Below, piece by piece: positions 1-8,399 of a DNA stretch of 64,000 bases. How positions within the stretch are numbered: the first letter of the stretch is position 1; every line of letters starts with the position of its first letter. The DNA comes from Flavobacterium cerinum (GTDB lineage Bacteria; Bacteroidota; Bacteroidia; Flavobacteriales; Flavobacteriaceae): positions 3,844,001-3,908,000 of the forward strand of contig NZ_CP101751.1 in the NCBI RefSeq assembly GCF_024496085.1, in the 5' to 3' direction. The notes beneath the pieces are model-generated. The model did no database searches and had not been told where the DNA came from. It saw only the letters and a list, made by a program, of their open reading frames with translations. The position numbers were made by a program, and so were the translations under genes.

Positions 1-381
1 CAACGCTTTACTATTCACATCAGCATCCTGCGGAGAAGCAATGATCGTTTCACTTTCCAGTAAAAAACCGGACGGAAGTGCCATTTTAAATACATCTCCG
101 ATCGCACACATATAATAATCGGCAACCCATTTCCAATGTTCAATCTGGTACTCATTTACAACCGGAACCTCATCTAATATCTGATGAATTTCCTTTGCCT
201 GATACAAAAGCGGTTCATTCTGATGCAAATCAATTGCCAGCGCCGTGTAAATTTTATTTTTACCAAAAGGCACCGCCACACGCATTCCTTTTTTAAGGAA
301 TGTATATTCGGCTTCTGAAACCTGATACGTAAAGGTTTTATCCAGCGCTAACGGTAAGACAACTTCTACAAAATATGACAT
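1..381 (-). CDS. priA: Primosomal protein N' (PriA helicase), N-terminal part, cut by window edge
   Basis: The reverse strand reads from an ATG at 381 to the window edge with no stop, giving 127 residues beginning MSYFVEVVLPLALDKTFTYQ. This matches the 3'-DNA-end-binding domain of PriA, the helicase that reloads the replisome at stalled forks; features seen are the early 'LPLALDKTFTYQV' strand, 'GMRVAVPFG' and 'YYMCAIGDVFKMALPSG' segments. The helicase domain and zinc-binding cysteines lie outside the window. A TAnnTTTG promoter box lies 17 nt upstream of the start, so this gene is probably transcribed on its own and not from the DUF2147 gene behind it, which has its own terminator. Confidence 0.93.
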   Translation of the reverse strand, partial: MSYFVEVVLPLALDKTFTYQVSEAEYTFLKKGMRVAVPFGKNKIYTALAIDLHQNEPLLYQAKEIHQILDEVPVVNEYQIEHWKWVADYYMCAIGDVFKMALPSGFLLESETIIASPQDADVNSKAL

Positions 382-398
382 TGGTTGATTTTAAAATA

Positions 399-406
399 CA
401 AAGATA
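399..406 (-). promoter_or_regulatory. Bacteroidota -7 box for priA
   Basis: TATCTTTG on the reverse strand, matching TAnnTTTG, ends 17 nt before the priA ATG. Confidence 0.6.
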
Positions 407-421
407 AAAGGTGACCATAAA

Positions 422-450
422 AAAACACTTCCTTTACGAAGTGTTTTTTT
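422..450 (-). terminator. Terminator after the DUF2147 gene
   Basis: AACACTT and AAGTGTT arms flank an 8-nt loop and are followed on the reverse strand by a T tract. It separates the DUF2147 gene from priA. Confidence 0.7.
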
Positions 451-470
451 ACATTATATATAAGGTAAGC

Positions 471-902
471 TTATTTTACTCTTGACCAGGTTTGTGTTCT
501 TCCGATTAACGAAATTCCTACATAACCTCTAACATTTAATTTATCGCTACCGTCCAATTTAACGGTACATTTATATAATTTTCCTTTATTCGGATCCAGG
601 ATTTTACCATCTGTATATTCATCCCCGGATTTTTTCAATCCTTTGATAATTGTTAATCCTAAAATCGGTTTATCTTTATCTTCTCCGGTACAATCTTTAC
701 ATTTCGCATTCTTTTTGGCCGGATTTAAAATCTCAACCACTTTCCCGTAAATTTTTCCTCCGGATTCTGTAATTTCCACAATTGATTTGGCTTCACCGGT
801 TTCATCGTCAACCGTTTTCCATTTCCCTACCACACTTTGTGCCTGAGTTGTAAACAGTCCTAAAAATGCAACAAAGAATACCGTCAAAAGTTGTTTTTTC
901 AT
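471..902 (-). CDS. DUF2147 family exported protein
   Basis: 143 residues with a clear signal peptide (MKKQLLTVFFVAFLGLFTTQAQ, cleavage after about residue 21), so a secreted or periplasmic protein. The body 'VVGKWKTVDDETGEAKSIVEI', 'GKVVEIL' and the C-terminal 'LNVRGYVGISLIGRTQTWSRV' are typical of DUF2147, a lipocalin-like small beta protein found widely in Bacteroidota. A CxxC pair ('KCKDC') sits near residue 69, as in many relatives. Function is not known; its gene stands alone with its own terminator. Confidence 0.85.
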   Translation of the reverse strand: MKKQLLTVFFVAFLGLFTTQAQSVVGKWKTVDDETGEAKSIVEITESGGKIYGKVVEILNPAKKNAKCKDCTGEDKDKPILGLTIIKGLKKSGDEYTDGKILDPNKGKLYKCTVKLDGSDKLNVRGYVGISLIGRTQTWSRVK

Positions 903-924
903 AATTATTAGTTTTTTCGTTTTG

Positions 925-1848
925 TTAAATATATAAATTTTTTCTTTTTAATTTGTTAATAGTCGCGTTTAATTCAAATCCTAACAACAGGATCATGCAG
1001 TTTATCCATATATAGAACATCAATACAAGAAGCGTACCAATTGATCCGTATAATTCGTTATATCGCGCAAAACGAACCACATAGATTCCAAATACATACG
1101 AACTGATTACAACTAAAACGGTTGTAAAAATCGCTCCGGCATTAAAAAAAGGAATCTGCTTGGTTTCTCTTGTTCCGAATTTAAACAGGAATGATGCCGA
1201 TACAAATAACATAATCAAGATAAAGGCATATCGTGCTAGTTGAATAAAAAGGACATCATCTAACAACAATCGGTTAGATAGCATCTGAATTACCACTTCC
1301 GATACGACAATCGCTGATACGGTGATGATTAAAAAGAATGAAAAAATAACAGACAAACCAATTGCAACTGCATATTGCCTGAAATAACCTCTGGTAATCG
1401 TGATGTGATAAGACGATTCAAATCCGCCCAGAACAGCATTCAATCCGTTAGACATTAAAAAAATTGACAAAAAGAATCCCGAAGAAAGGAGGCTTTTGTA
1501 ACTATTATTCATAATATCCATCAGAATAGCTTCGATAGCACCGTAAGTATTAGGCGGCACACTATCTGAAACAAACCGCAGAAAGTCTTCCTGAAAACCT
1601 TCCAACGGAATATACGGTATCAGGTTCAGTATAAAAAGAGCAAACGGGAAAAGCGCCATAAAGAAACTAAAAGCAATAGCTCCCGCCCGATAAGAGAAAG
1701 CCCCTTTTGCAATTCCGATTCCGTATAACTCTAACAGATCGTACAAGGACAAGCCTTCCAGACCCGGCACTTTTATCGTTTTGATAAAAGCCATAAGTTT
1801 GTTTAGTACCGGAATTTTTTCAATTTGATCTTCGATTTCTTTTGACAC
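925..1848 (-). CDS. YihY/BrkB family inner-membrane protein
   Basis: 307 residues with about six hydrophobic segments after an N-terminal cytoplasmic stretch. The 'GAFSYRAGAIAFSFFMALFPFALFILNLIPYIP' region and the C-terminal 'GSIGTLLVLMFYIWINCMILLLGFELNA' are the hallmarks of the YihY/UPF0761 family, once called ribonuclease BN or BrkB. Despite the old RNase name, the family is a membrane protein of uncertain transport role. It starts 54 nt downstream of nadC on the same strand and may be co-transcribed with it. Confidence 0.9.
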   Translation of the reverse strand: MSKEIEDQIEKIPVLNKLMAFIKTIKVPGLEGLSLYDLLELYGIGIAKGAFSYRAGAIAFSFFMALFPFALFILNLIPYIPLEGFQEDFLRFVSDSVPPNTYGAIEAILMDIMNNSYKSLLSSGFFLSIFLMSNGLNAVLGGFESSYHITITRGYFRQYAVAIGLSVIFSFFLIITVSAIVVSEVVIQMLSNRLLLDDVLFIQLARYAFILIMLFVSASFLFKFGTRETKQIPFFNAGAIFTTVLVVISSYVFGIYVVRFARYNELYGSIGTLLVLMFYIWINCMILLLGFELNATINKLKRKNLYI

Positions 1849-1902
1849 TTACAGCAGCTGTTTTAGGTTTTGTGTTGGTTTTTATCTAATGTAATATACA
1901 AA

Positions 1903-2760
1903 TTAAATCGCCTTCAGGCTCAGATCCAGATTATAAATCGAATGCGTCAACGCTCCGGACGACACATAGTTCACCCCGCATTCCGCATAGTGACGAACGG
2001 TTCCTTCGTTGATTCCGCCGGATGATTCCGTAAGACACTTTCCGTTAATCATTTCAACTGCTTTTCGGGTATCCTCATAATCAAAGTTATCCAATAGTAT
2101 ACGATATACGCCTTCGCTTTCAAGAATTTCGCGAACCTCTTCCAGATTTCTGGCTTCCACAATAATTTTCAGATCCAGATTATTCGTTTTCAGATAATCA
2201 TTTGTCTTTCCGATGGCTTTTGTGATTCCGCCTGCAAAATCGATATGATTATCTTTTAGCATAATCATGTCATATAAAGCAAAACGGTGATTTTCGCCAC
2301 CGGCTATTTTAACGGCCCATTTTTCGATCGTTCTGATTCCGGGTGTTGTTTTTCGGGTATCTAATATTTTTGTTCCGGTTCCTTCCAAAAGATCCACAAA
2401 AACTTTGGTTTTCGTTGCAATAGCACTCATCCGTTGCATCGCATTCAAAACCAATCGTTCTGCTTTTAAGATCGATTGCGAACTTCCGGAAACATGAAAA
2501 GCGACATCACCGTATTTCACAGGCGTTCCGTCTGTTATAAAAACATCCATCTGCAATCCCGGATCTACATATTGAAATACCTTACGGGCAAATTCAACTC
2601 CGGCCAGTATTCCTTCGTCTTTTACCAATAACTTTGCTTTTCCGGTAGCCGATTCCGGTATACAGGCTAACGAACTATGATCACCATCTCCTACATCTTC
2701 TCTAATAGCATTGGCGATTATCAAATCCAGTTCGTGCTGAAATTGTGCTTCTGAAATCAT
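1903..2760 (-). CDS. nadC: Quinolinate phosphoribosyltransferase (carboxylating)
   Basis: 285 residues, the usual length for NadC, which makes nicotinate mononucleotide from quinolinate and PRPP in de novo NAD synthesis in the cytoplasm. Seen in sequence: 'EDVGDGDHSS' near residue 20, 'ILDTRKTTPGIR' with the substrate-binding Arg/Lys, 'MLKDNHI', 'IIVEARNLEE' and the C-terminal 'ESSGGINEGTVRHYAECGVNYVSSGALTHS' phosphate-binding part. No nadA or nadB is adjacent, so the pathway is scattered in this genome or nicotinate is obtained otherwise. Confidence 0.97.
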   Translation of the reverse strand: MISEAQFQHELDLIIANAIREDVGDGDHSSLACIPESATGKAKLLVKDEGILAGVEFARKVFQYVDPGLQMDVFITDGTPVKYGDVAFHVSGSSQSILKAERLVLNAMQRMSAIATKTKVFVDLLEGTGTKILDTRKTTPGIRTIEKWAVKIAGGENHRFALYDMIMLKDNHIDFAGGITKAIGKTNDYLKTNNLDLKIIVEARNLEEVREILESEGVYRILLDNFDYEDTRKAVEMINGKCLTESSGGINEGTVRHYAECGVNYVSSGALTHSIYNLDLSLKAI

Positions 2761-2957
2761 CTGTTTTCTATTGAGATGCTAAAATAGCGATTCATTTGAA
2801 GATTTAAAAATTTCTATTGACTTTAAACCTTTATTAACGCTACAATAACATCCCCTATTTATTTAAAAATTTATGCCTAAAATTCTTTCACAATTTACAG
2901 CATACGAGTCGATAAATTAAGTAACTTTATAAGGATTAACCGCTAACAGTTTTAGTT

Positions 2958-3251
2958 ATGTGGCATACTCAAAAAATACGACTCTACTTTGAATTTTACA
3001 AAAGTACACTAGCTGTAAACCTCTTTATCTCCTTTATCTGGTTGTTTTACAGTCTGGGTACCTTTTTTATATCTTTTTGTACTTTCGGGCTTATTGCCGC
3101 GTTTCTTTTTAAAGAATATTACCGGAAAAACGAATACTATTTTTACCATAATAACAGTATTAGCCGGACTACTCTTTTTATGTTCTGTTTTATTCTCAAT
3201 ATTATTCTTTCTATTGTTATTAAAATCCTGAGCTATGAACTATTGCCTTGA
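2958..3251 (+). CDS. Small membrane protein overlapping an ABC ATPase gene
   Basis: 97 residues with two strongly hydrophobic stretches (about residues 18-50 and 68-92) separated by a basic, Tyr-rich linker (KEYYRKNEYYFYHNN). I do not recognise the family. The last 17 nt overlap the start of the next gene, an ABC ATPase, in another frame, which indicates translational coupling and suggests this protein is the ATPase's membrane partner. It is far smaller than normal ABC permeases, so that pairing is inference. Confidence 0.65.
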   Translation: MWHTQKIRLYFEFYKSTLAVNLFISFIWLFYSLGTFFISFCTFGLIAAFLFKEYYRKNEYYFYHNNSISRTTLFMFCFILNIILSIVIKILSYELLP

Positions 3252-3903
3252 AGCAGACAGCATCATCAAATCCTATGGTGATGATCCGCTACTGACCGAT
3301 ATTTACCTGAAATGCGAAACGAATGATATTATCGGTATTTTAGGACGGAACGGTACCGGCAAATCGACTTTGCTAAAAATACTTTTCGGTACAATGGAAG
3401 CCGAAAACAAGTCAATCCGGATTAACAATACGGTTTACGAAACACCTTACCAACAAAAGAACCTGTTTGCTTTTTTACCTCAAAATCATTTTATCCCCGG
3501 ATATTTTAGTGTCGAAAAAGCTATTTCCTTATTTTTACCATCAGCGATCGGCATTTCATTATATGAAGATTCAGTTATTCGGAGCATTCGCAGTAAAAAA
3601 ATCCGGGATTTATCAGCCGGAGAACTGCGTTATCTTGAGGTGAAACTGGTTTTACATCTTGAATCTCATTTTGTTTTGCTGGATGAACCTTATTCAAGTC
3701 TGTCGCCGCTTTTAACCGATGACATCAACCGGCAAATTGAAGAAAAGACAGCCCAAAAAGGTTTTATCATTACCGATCACCATTATGAAAGTATTTTTAA
3801 AATAGCGACTAAAATATATCTGTTAAAAAACGGACAAGCCTATCCGATCCGAAACAAACTGGAACTGGTCGAAATGGGCTATTTAAAATCCAATATGTTA
3901 TAA
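3235..3903 (+). CDS. ABC transporter ATP-binding protein
   Basis: 222 residues with all nucleotide-binding motifs: Walker A GRNGTGKST (residues 37-45), ABC signature LSAGELRY (about 125-132), Walker B FVLLDEPYSSL (about 144), and the switch His in 'IITDHHYE'. It would power an inner-membrane transport or export step. The only membrane gene next to it is the 97-residue protein upstream, overlapping by 17 nt; no full-length permease is adjacent. A GNAT acetyltransferase follows after 1 nt, so the three genes probably form one operon. Substrate is unknown. Confidence 0.9.
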   Translation: MNYCLEADSIIKSYGDDPLLTDIYLKCETNDIIGILGRNGTGKSTLLKILFGTMEAENKSIRINNTVYETPYQQKNLFAFLPQNHFIPGYFSVEKAISLFLPSAIGISLYEDSVIRSIRSKKIRDLSAGELRYLEVKLVLHLESHFVLLDEPYSSLSPLLTDDINRQIEEKTAQKGFIITDHHYESIFKIATKIYLLKNGQAYPIRNKLELVEMGYLKSNML

Positions 3904-3904
3904 A

Positions 3905-4354
3905 ATGAAAATCCACACCCGTACATTCGACGCCTTTACCATTACCACCGACAAATCCAAGCTCGACATCAACGTTATTCATCGCTATTTATCCGGTGAA
4001 TCGTACTGGAGCAAAGACATCCCGATAGAACGTATTCAGAAATCCATAGAAAACGCTTTGTGTTTCGGAGTTTATCACAATGATCAACAAATTGGGTATG
4101 CCAAAGTTGTTTCCGATTTCTCCACTATGGCTTATCTGGGTGATGTTTTTATACTGGAAAGCTATCGCGGCCAAGGATTATCCAAACAACTGATGGAAAC
4201 CATCATGTCACATCCGGAATTACAAAATTTACGCCGTTGGATTTTGCTTACGGCCGATGCACACGAATTATATAAAAAATACGGATGGCAACCGATAGCC
4301 AGTCCGGAAAAATGGATGGAAATCCACCAGCCGGATATTTTCCGTAAGCTATAA
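3905..4354 (+). CDS. GNAT family N-acetyltransferase
   Basis: 149 residues, a single GNAT domain. The acetyl-CoA pyrophosphate loop is seen as 'YRGQGLSKQLME' at about residues 88-99 following the beta-4 strand 'MAYLGDVFILES', and the end 'YKKYGWQPI' is the usual beta-6/7 region. The substrate (a small amine or a protein N-terminus) cannot be told. The start lies 1 nt after the stop of the ABC ATPase gene, so it belongs to that operon; a convergent terminator follows. Confidence 0.9.
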   Translation: MKIHTRTFDAFTITTDKSKLDINVIHRYLSGESYWSKDIPIERIQKSIENALCFGVYHNDQQIGYAKVVSDFSTMAYLGDVFILESYRGQGLSKQLMETIMSHPELQNLRRWILLTADAHELYKKYGWQPIASPEKWMEIHQPDIFRKL

Positions 4355-4360
4355 AAACAA

Positions 4361-4391
4361 AAAGGGATGTCATTAATCCAACATCCCTTTT
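4361..4391. terminator. Bidirectional terminator between convergent genes
   Basis: AAAGGGATGT and ACATCCCTTT arms with a 10-nt loop, flanked by A and T tracts. It serves both the GNAT gene (+) and the cysteine desulfurase gene (-). Confidence 0.8.
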
Positions 4392-4411
4392 ACAATTATT
4401 TCCGTATAAAA

Positions 4412-5536
4412 TTAAACCGCTTTTAAAGCTGTTAGCAACAAATCGATATCTTCATTTGTATTGTAGTGGCTTAATGAAATCCGCAGGCTCGGTTTTTTAA
4501 CATCTGCTTCTGATAATATTTCAGCCAATACATGCGACGGCTTAACACTTCCCGACTGACAAGCACTTCCTCTCGACACTGCAATTCCTTTCATATCCAG
4601 ATGAAACAAGATCATAGCTGTTTTATCATCCGAAAAAGGCAATAATACATTTACAATATTATAAAAACCGTTTTCACCTCCGTTAATCATTGCGCCCGGA
4701 AATGTCGTTTTCAGTTTATCTGTCAAATATTGTTTTAACGATGTCACGTGATTGCGTTCGGATTCTAAATTCAGATATGCTAATTCCAACGCTTTTGCCA
4801 TACCGACAATCTGATGTATTCCTTCCGTTCCGGCACGCAATCCCTTTTCCTGTTCACCTCCGTATAATAACGGTTGTAATCCTGTATTTTTTCGGACAAA
4901 AGCAAAACCGACTCCTTTCGGACCGTGAAATTTATGCGCACTTGCCACGATAAAATCAACCGGTAATGCCTGCAAATCCATTTCCATTTTCCCTATTGAC
5001 TGTACGGTATCCGAATGAAAATAGGCTCCGTATTGCTTACAGATCCGTCCGGTTCTTTCCAAATCCAGGATTGTTCCGGTTTCGTTATTCACATGAATCA
5101 GACTCACTATGGTTTTCAATTCCTGATCCAATAGTTCGCTTAAATGCGTAAAATCGACCGTTCCGTCGGCATTTAGCTTTACATAATCGACCTGAATAGC
5201 ATATTCTTTTTGAAGTGCTTCAACCGTATGCAAAACCGCATGATGTTCCACTTTCGATGTAATGATACGGATTACGCCCAAATCTTTTACAGCCGATCGC
5301 AATATCCAGTTATCCGCTTCCGTACCGCACGAAGTGAATATAATCTCCTGCGCAGTCGCATTTAAATGCTTTGCTATGGACTTTCGAGCCGTTTCCAATA
5401 ATACTTTAGCACTACGTCCGAAACTATGCGTAGAAGACGGATTTCCGTATTCTTCCGTCAGTACTTTCATCATTTCCTGAGCGACTTCCGGCCGAATAGC
5501 AGTCGTAGCCGCATTATCAAGATATACTTTTTTCAT
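4412..5536 (-). CDS. Cysteine desulfurase (NifS/IscS class V aminotransferase)
   Basis: 374 residues. PLP enzyme that takes sulfur from cysteine as an enzyme-bound persulfide for Fe-S clusters or thio-cofactors. Seen: N-terminal 'VYLDNAATTAIRPEV', substrate/PLP segment 'NNETGTILDL', Schiff-base Lys in 'ASAHKFHGPKGVGF' at about residue 202, and the catalytic Cys in the loop 'SRGSACQSGSVKPSHVL' near residue 324. The short active-site loop is like the NifS/IscS group I. It begins 2 nt after the stop of the RarD-like gene, so both are read from the promoter at 6461. No iscU or sufBCD neighbours, so a general or tRNA-thiolation role is possible. Confidence 0.93.
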   Translation of the reverse strand: MKKVYLDNAATTAIRPEVAQEMMKVLTEEYGNPSSTHSFGRSAKVLLETARKSIAKHLNATAQEIIFTSCGTEADNWILRSAVKDLGVIRIITSKVEHHAVLHTVEALQKEYAIQVDYVKLNADGTVDFTHLSELLDQELKTIVSLIHVNNETGTILDLERTGRICKQYGAYFHSDTVQSIGKMEMDLQALPVDFIVASAHKFHGPKGVGFAFVRKNTGLQPLLYGGEQEKGLRAGTEGIHQIVGMAKALELAYLNLESERNHVTSLKQYLTDKLKTTFPGAMINGGENGFYNIVNVLLPFSDDKTAMILFHLDMKGIAVSRGSACQSGSVKPSHVLAEILSEADVKKPSLRISLSHYNTNEDIDLLLTALKAV

Positions 5537-5538
5537 AA

Positions 5539-6441
5539 TTATACTTCCAATTGTTTTTTAGTACGCTTAAATAGTAATTTTTCGTTAAAAACCACTATTG
5601 AAAGCAAGATCAGCGAATAGGCCAATAACTGCAATCCCGTTACCGGTTCTTTAAAATAGAAAACAGCTAACAGGAAATTAATGATCGGATTGATATAGAT
5701 CATGATTCCCACCGTTGCCGAACTGACTCCTTTGAGCGCGTACAAATTCAAAAATAAGGGGATTATCGTAAACAACACAACGATTACGAATAAACAAATA
5801 TAAAACAAACCTTCCGTTGGCAATGCTCCGCTATACACCGGATAAAACGGCAGCATAAATAATCCGGCGATCAACAACTGAACATTTAACAGCAGGAACT
5901 TATCCATTTCACTGTTCTTTCGTTGGCTAACTAAATATAAGGCATACGTAGCCGCCACAATCAAACTATAGAAGATATCCATAAAATGATTATAGGACAA
6001 CAATACACAGCTAAAAACACTAATTCCTACAGCCGTCCATTGCCAGATACTCAATTTTTCCCGAAGAATAAAATAGGCAAAAACCGTAGTCAATATCGGA
6101 CAGACCATATAAGCAAACGAAGCCGCTTTGACACTCACATGATTCATCACATAGATAAAAAAGAACCAGTTTGCCATTAACAGTAAAGCACCGCCGAAAG
6201 TCAGAAACAGAATTTGTCGTTTGTGATTCGGCAGCATATTTTTAAAAGCAGCAATATCTTTTTTGATAATCTGACCACGGAACAAAACGTTGATCAACGA
6301 CATAAGGATAACGCCCAAAAAAACGCGGTAAAATAAAATATCGAGCGAAGGATAATGATGAATGGGTTTTAGTCCTAAACTGAAAAATCCCCAGATCAAA
6401 AAGGCTACAAAAGCAGCCAGGTAGTATTTTGTTGCTTTCAT
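5539..6441 (-). CDS. EamA/RarD-like drug/metabolite permease
   Basis: 300 residues, about ten hydrophobic helices arranged as two EamA halves; 'FLIWGFFSLGLKPIHHYPSLDILFYRV' at the N-terminus and 'WFFFIYVMNHVSVKAASFAYMVCPILTTVFAYFILREKL' in the middle are RarD-like. It sits in the inner membrane and probably exports a metabolite; the substrate is unknown. It is the first gene of a two-gene operon with the cysteine desulfurase. A TAnnTTTG box 19 nt upstream supports the chosen ATG. Confidence 0.88.
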   Translation of the reverse strand: MKATKYYLAAFVAFLIWGFFSLGLKPIHHYPSLDILFYRVFLGVILMSLINVLFRGQIIKKDIAAFKNMLPNHKRQILFLTFGGALLLMANWFFFIYVMNHVSVKAASFAYMVCPILTTVFAYFILREKLSIWQWTAVGISVFSCVLLSYNHFMDIFYSLIVAATYALYLVSQRKNSEMDKFLLLNVQLLIAGLFMLPFYPVYSGALPTEGLFYICLFVIVVLFTIIPLFLNLYALKGVSSATVGIMIYINPIINFLLAVFYFKEPVTGLQLLAYSLILLSIVVFNEKLLFKRTKKQLEV

Positions 6442-6460
6442 CAGAAAATAAAATTCGGAA

Positions 6461-6468
6461 CAAAGGTA
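6461..6468 (-). promoter_or_regulatory. -7 box for the RarD-like/cysteine desulfurase operon
   Basis: TACCTTTG on the reverse strand, 19 nt upstream of the ATG at 6441. Confidence 0.6.
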
Positions 6469-6516
6469 ACGATTTCCCTTGCTCCGAATTCTATTTTAGG
6501 TTTTTCTTAATTATAA

Positions 6517-8277
6517 TTAATGTCCGCTTTTGACTTCAATAACATCAACATCAATTTTTTGTCGGGCTAATATCGATTTTACGATAATAGCGAAGAATGT
6601 CAGGTAAGCGAAACACAGCACCGGAATCACATAGGAATTGTGAATTCCGATTATATCAGCCAGTTTTCCTTGAATCGGAGGAATAATACCACCACCCAGA
6701 ATCATCATTACTAAAAATGCCGATCCCTGTGCTGTATATTTTCCTAATCCCATTAACGAAAGACTAAAAATAGCCGGCCACATGATACTACAAGCCAATC
6801 CACCGGCAAGGAAAGCATAAACAGCAACCATTCCTTCCGTTAAAAGTCCGGTTATCATCGCTGCCAATCCTAAACAACCGAAAACCATCAGCGTTCTTGC
6901 CGGTTTATCCTGACTCAGGAAAAAGGCTCCGATCTGAGCCAATACGCAAATTACATAATAGTAAAGCGGCGTTACATCCTGTCCAACCAGGCGATTCAAC
7001 CTTAAAACTACCAAAAAGGCGATTAACGGCACCACAATTAAGGCTATCATTCTTTTTGTTTTACTCAGATTAAAAACACTTATAGCTCCGGCCCAACGCC
7101 CGATCATAAGACTCCCCCAATACATCGAAATATACGGAGCGATTTCAGAAGATTGATATCCGCCGAATTCCGGTAGTTTTAACAACTCACCAAGATTACT
7201 CCCGATAGCCACTTCCACTCCCACATAGGTAAAGATCGCTAACATTCCCAGAACCAATTGCGGATACTGCATGGCACCCCAACCTTCACTTCGTTTTAAG
7301 GCGCTTTGCTTCACAAATAACAATCCGCCGATGATCACGACTAATGCACCGGATAACCAATACATCCTCTCCTTTTCCAATGGTTTCTTCAGTTCTTTAA
7401 TCTCAGCTTGAATCGTTTTTACTTTATTATCAATCTGCACATGATCCTCATTAACCGAGATATTCTTTTTTAAAGTTTCAATCTTTATTTCGAGTCCTTC
7501 AATTTTTTTCGCAGCTTCGCTTTTATAACTATTAAATACCTGCGTAAAAATCAACGCCAGCAATACTGTCATTACAATCAGAAAGCGCATTGCTTTTCCC
7601 GCTTTTTCCATCGGTTCATCCGAAACACCGGCCGGTACTTTTTTCGAAAAATAAAACATCGCCGCTGCTCCCAGAAATAACAAACCAACGCCAATATACA
7701 GCCAAATCACTTTATCCAATTCCAGATGTTTAATCTGTTCGTCTGTTACGGATGCTGTAGAACCAAACAAAGCAAGCCCTACCATAATCGGTCCGATAGT
7801 CGTTCCGAATGAATTAATTCCACCGCCAAGATTTACCCTACTGGCTCCTGTTTTCGGATCGCCCAATGAAATCGCAAACGGGTTAGCCGCAGTTTGCTGT
7901 AACGAAAACCCCAGAGCCACAATAAACAATCCGATCAGCATACCGAGATAGACATTACTTTTCACGGCCACGATCATCGCTCCGGCACCCAATGCAGAAA
8001 ACAAAAGACCGTATACGATACTTTTCTTGTATCCCCATTTACCGACAACATCACTCCCTTTTAGCGTACCGAAGATAAACAACAGCAAAGCTCCCATATA
8101 ATAGGCCGTATAAAAAGCAAAATCGATAAGCTGTGACTGAAATTGGTCGAGTTCGAAATAATGTTTACAGAAAGGAATAAAAATACTATTTCCGGCAGCA
8201 ATAAATCCCCAGAAAAAAAACACGTTGATTAGTGTGTACAGTGCCGGGTAATTTGTCTTCGTTGACGATACATCCAT
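6517..8277 (-). CDS. FucP-like sugar MFS transporter with enlarged central loop
   Basis: 586 residues from the ATG at 8277. The open frame extends to 8325, but that would place the start upstream of the TATATTTG box at 8314-8321, so the inner ATG ([15 protein letters not shown]) is preferred. The N-half ('[46 protein letters not shown]') and C-half ('[13 protein letters not shown]'-like, '[17 protein letters not shown]') are typical of the fucose/glucose-galactose:proton symporters. Relatives usually have about 400-440 residues; here roughly residues 230-325 are an extra block of a hydrophobic helix, a charged coiled-coil-like segment ([31 protein letters not shown]) and a second hydrophobic helix. 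Sugar specificity is unknown. Confidence 0.88.
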   Translation of the reverse strand: MDVSSTKTNYPALYTLINVFFFWGFIAAGNSIFIPFCKHYFELDQFQSQLIDFAFYTAYYMGALLLFIFGTLKGSDVVGKWGYKKSIVYGLLFSALGAGAMIVAVKSNVYLGMLIGLFIVALGFSLQQTAANPFAISLGDPKTGASRVNLGGGINSFGTTIGPIMVGLALFGSTASVTDEQIKHLELDKVIWLYIGVGLLFLGAAAMFYFSKKVPAGVSDEPMEKAGKAMRFLIVMTVLLALIFTQVFNSYKSEAAKKIEGLEIKIETLKKNISVNEDHVQIDNKVKTIQAEIKELKKPLEKERMYWLSGALVVIIGGLLFVKQSALKRSEGWGAMQYPQLVLGMLAIFTYVGVEVAIGSNLGELLKLPEFGGYQSSEIAPYISMYWGSLMIGRWAGAISVFNLSKTKRMIALIVVPLIAFLVVLRLNRLVGQDVTPLYYYVICVLAQIGAFFLSQDKPARTLMVFGCLGLAAMITGLLTEGMVAVYAFLAGGLACSIMWPAIFSLSLMGLGKYTAQGSAFLVMMILGGGIIPPIQGKLADIIGIHNSYVIPVLCFAYLTFFAIIVKSILARQKIDVDVIEVKSGH

Positions 8278-8313
8278 AAGTACAGGAAGTTGATTTAGGT
8301 TAGTTATGCGTTT

Positions 8314-8321
8314 CAAATATA
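8314..8321 (-). promoter_or_regulatory. -7 box for the sugar transporter
   Basis: TATATTTG on the reverse strand, 36 nt before the ATG at 8277. It lies inside the longer open frame and therefore decides the start. Confidence 0.6.
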
Positions 8322-8372
8322 GCAATTAAGTTGAATTTCATTCGATCCGCCCGGAGTAAATACAAAAAAAGT

Positions 8373-8380
8373 TACTTTTG
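8373..8380 (+). promoter_or_regulatory. -7 box for the lipoprotein gene at 8400
   Basis: TACTTTTG, 19 nt before the ATG at 8400. It lies inside the longer open frame that begins at 8331 and so argues against that start. Confidence 0.6.
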
Positions 8381-8399
8381 TTGGAAATTCTATAATCAA

